A DNA stretch of 7,596 nt from an uncultured Roseburia sp. Lineage in GTDB: Bacteria; Bacillota; Clostridia; Lachnospirales; Lachnospiraceae. Made by a program: the position numbers and the translations under genes. The DNA lies in NCBI GenBank assembly GCA_947564765.1, contig CANODN010000093.1:1-7596 (forward strand), given 5' to 3'. Shown one piece after another: positions 6,036 to 7,596 of this stretch (its first letter is position 1; each line of letters opens with the position of its first letter). A model generated the notes under the pieces. The model saw only the letters and a list, made by a program, of their open reading frames with translations. It was not told the DNA's origin and made no database searches.

Positions 6036-6413
6036 TCAAATATATTCTGATTCACAGGCAGCTGCCTGAATATCAAACAATGTAACCTCTTCTTCTGTTA
6101 TGCCATATACCTGATCCACAATAATTCCGATTTTTTCGGATTCCCTGACATTCAGGATTACAATTCTCGCATCCTCTGTGATTCCCGCTTCCGGGGAATT
6201 TTCCTTCTGACCGAAGCGCATCACAGCTACAATCTCCCCCCGCAGGTTTATAATTCCTGCCAGATAAGGCTGCGCCTTCGGTACCCGAACGATCGTCTCC
6301 ATACGAATCAGATTATTTACATAATAAATATCAAAACCATACTGTTTATTTCCAATTCTTACAAGAAGGTATTGTCCGGAATTTCTCCCATAAACCGAAA
6401 CTGCATCCTCCAG
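6036..6413 (-). CDS. cheW: CheW coupling protein, CTG start inferred, C-terminally short
   Basis: CheW couples receptors to CheA. From CTG at 6413 the product is 125 residues. Family features are GQYLLVRIGNKQYGFDI (13-29), RVPKAQPYLAGIINLRGE (43-60, including the receptor-contact NLRG), and DARIVIL with EKIGIIVDQVYGI. The reading frame is closed by TGA at 6417-6419 and contains no ATG, GTG or TTG before Met38 (6302). Starting there would remove the first beta-strands. CTG at 6411-6413 sits 8 bases after AGGAGG (6422-6427), so it is the best start. The protein ends ESEYI at the point where CheW homologues usually continue for 20-25 residues with a G-x-G-K...LLD segment. The cheC ribosome binding site follows within three bases. 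Identification is firm; the start is inferred. Confidence 0.85.
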   Translation of the reverse strand: MEDAVSVYGRNSGQYLLVRIGNKQYGFDIYYVNNLIRMETIVRVPKAQPYLAGIINLRGEIVAVMRFGQKENSPEAGITEDARIVILNVRESEKIGIIVDQVYGITEEEVTLFDIQAAACESEYI

Positions 6414-6421
6414 TTTTCACA

Positions 6422-6427
6422 CCTCCT
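6422..6427 (-). promoter_or_regulatory. AGGAGG ribosome binding site that decides the cheW CTG start
   Basis: AGGAGG overlaps the TAA stop of cheA (6427-6429) and is the only strong site in the cheA-cheW junction. The first sense codon at proper distance in the CheW frame is CTG (6411-6413, 8-base spacing). An ATG at 6404-6406 is out of frame and reaches a stop after 15 codons. A GTG at 6418-6420 is also out of frame and too close. Confidence 0.7.
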
Positions 6428-7596
6428 TATATCCACACATTGATATCCAAAATCAATGCCGGTCTGCCATCTTTTAAAATAACTGCTCCCCCAATCAGCG
6501 GATCTTTTCGGATAAAACTGCCCAAAGGTCTGATCACGGCTTCCTGGCATCCCAGTGCGGCGTCTGCCACCAGCCCGGCGGTTCTGCTGCCCTTCTTTAC
6601 AATTACTGCCTTTGCATTTTCATTCTCTGTTTCTTTTGACCGGATATCCAGTTTTTTATCTATATAGATCAATGGAATTTTATTTCCCTCTTCGTCTAAA
6701 ATGTCTGTTTTTGGAATATCCTCTACACACTGTATATATTCCATGTCCAGCACATATATCTCTCCATGCACTTCCACTGCAAAAACATCCATCACTGATC
6801 TGGGAAAAGGTATCCTGATCCTGTATTTAGAACCCTTTAAAAGTGTAAAAGATGAAGAAATTTCTCCTCCCAGCTTCTCAATGGCAAGACGGGCCTGCGT
6901 CAGATCCATTTCACAATCCGATTCTGCCTTATGGCTGATATCTGTTCCATTCCCATCATCATGAAGCTGAATAACAACATCATCATTTTCCAAAAATGCA
7001 TTGAGATAGATCGATCCTCTGGCTGATTTTCCCTGCCGCCTCCTTACTGCCATGGGATCTATCCCATACTCCGCAGTAGCCCGGAGCAGATACCAAAGTA
7101 TTTCTTTTATCAAATCTGCAGTAATACGATCAATCCTGATATTAAGACCATTCATATACAGATCAATTCTTTTGTTTTCTCTGGCAGCCAGGCTTCGTAT
7201 CCTTTTCCGAAAAGAATACGTAACATCTTCCAGCGAAATCAACCGAAGCTTTTTGGCAGATTCCTGCAGCTTTGCCAGGGCTTGTTTCAAATACTCTATC
7301 TGATCGAAAAATGCTCTGTTACCGGAAACATTCTCTTTGGAATCACAAAACAGCTCCAATCGATTTTTCACCATAACCAGATCCCCGACCGGTCTGAAAA
7401 GTTCCTTTAAAGCTTCTGTCTCTACCAATACCAAATCCTTTTGGATTTCTTCTTCTGTTTCGGCAAAATCTTCCTTATCTTCTTCCGGTACAAAATACTT
7501 TCTCCGGACCTTTTTCTCCGGCAGCATTTTAACTACGGAACCTTCTTTTCCGTCTGCCTGCATATTCATGGGAGAAACTGTTAATATGTGTTTTCC
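6427..7596 (-). CDS. cheA: CheA C-terminal part with degenerate ATPase domain (5' end beyond window)
   Basis: CheA is the histidine kinase of chemotaxis. About 389 codons are visible; the frame is open to the right edge, so the P1 phosphotransfer region and any P2 lie outside. Numbering from Met at 7569, residues about 45-118 are the P3 dimerisation helices (LVETEALKELFRPVGDL, LRLISLEDVTYSFRKRIRSL). Residues 121-253 are the P4 ATPase fold. Residues 258-380 are a CheW-like P5 with AVIRPLGSFIRKDPLIGG and RPALILDIN. P5 is well conserved, but P4 is not. The N-box reads LLRATAEYGID where LIRNAVDHGIE is usual, so the Mg-ATP Asn is Ala164. DDGNGTD (204-210) is kept, but only about ten residues separate it from MDLTQARLAIEKLGG, so the F-box and GRGVGMD lid are missing. 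Probable pseudokinase; a partial start is unknown. Confidence 0.88.
   Translation of the reverse strand, partial: GKHILTVSPMNMQADGKEGSVVKMLPEKKVRRKYFVPEEDKEDFAETEEEIQKDLVLVETEALKELFRPVGDLVMVKNRLELFCDSKENVSGNRAFFDQIEYLKQALAKLQESAKKLRLISLEDVTYSFRKRIRSLAARENKRIDLYMNGLNIRIDRITADLIKEILWYLLRATAEYGIDPMAVRRRQGKSARGSIYLNAFLENDDVVIQLHDDGNGTDISHKAESDCEMDLTQARLAIEKLGGEISSSFTLLKGSKYRIRIPFPRSVMDVFAVEVHGEIYVLDMEYIQCVEDIPKTDILDEEGNKIPLIYIDKKLDIRSKETENENAKAVIVKKGSRTAGLVADAALGCQEAVIRPLGSFIRKDPLIGGAVILKDGRPALILDINVWI

Noticed and set aside
6036..6427. A frameshift in cheW instead of a CTG start
   Set aside because: Frame-consistent CheW homology (GQYLLVRIGNKQYGF) extends to residue 13 without a break, so no indel is needed. 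It remains possible that the ATG at 6404-6406 was the ancestral start.
6359..6550. A 63-codon minus-strand frame running from the end of cheA into the N-terminal part of cheW
   Set aside because: It lies inside cheA and cheW in another frame, and its ATG at 6404-6406 yields only 15 codons before a stop. It resembles no family, while the CheW frame keeps a good family match right up to the CTG.
1..7596. tRNA, mobile element, CRISPR or phage signals
   Set aside because: Neither strand showed tRNA-like cloverleafs, transposase motifs, terminal inverted repeats or regularly spaced direct repeats other than the coding array at 708-917.

Overview
The window reads as the 3' end of a flagellar/chemotaxis (fla/che) gene cluster from a motile Clostridia bacterium, most likely in or near the Lachnospiraceae. 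The reasons are the gene order (cheA-cheW-cheC-cheD-small membrane protein-sigD-fapA-small basic protein-DUF6115 protein), AGGAGG-type ribosome binding sites, moderate-to-low G+C, and a ribosomal protein gene (rplS) directly behind the motility genes. The species assignment is inference. Every gene lies on the minus strand, so transcription runs from the right edge of the window to the left.

Layout in transcription order. From 7596 to 6427 is the C-terminal part of a CheA, whose 5' end is off the window. It is followed by cheW (6413-6036), which has no in-frame ATG, GTG or TTG near its N terminus and appears to start at CTG. Next are cheC (6021-5401) and cheD (5387-4902), both with intact catalytic residues, a two-helix membrane protein (4869-4582), sigma-28 sigD/fliA (4547-3783), fapA (3783-2173), a small charged protein (2149-1832), a SwrB-like DUF6115 protein (1819-1124) and a membrane-anchored MltG-type fragment with a lysine pentapeptide repeat (1127-459). 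After a 112-bp gap holding a promoter and a possible L19 leader comes rplS (346 to the left edge, cut a few codons before its stop). The motility genes are spaced by 34 bp or less or overlap, no terminator hairpin is visible, and they look like one operon.

How the genes work together: CheA and CheW form the receptor-coupled kinase core, CheC is a CheY-P phosphatase, CheD is a receptor deamidase and CheC partner, SigD drives late flagellar genes, and FapA and the SwrB-like protein are assembly or regulatory factors. The most notable feature is a contrast inside the chemotaxis block. The CheA ATPase domain has lost the N-box asparagine and almost the whole ATP lid/G2 region. CheW lacks the usual last 20-25 residues and a standard start codon. 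CheC and CheD look complete. This suggests a pseudokinase or structural CheA/CheW pair, or a decaying kinase core, next to still-selected adaptation enzymes.

No mobile elements, tRNAs, CRISPR arrays or phage genes were seen. No stretch longer than 300 bases lacks a gene.
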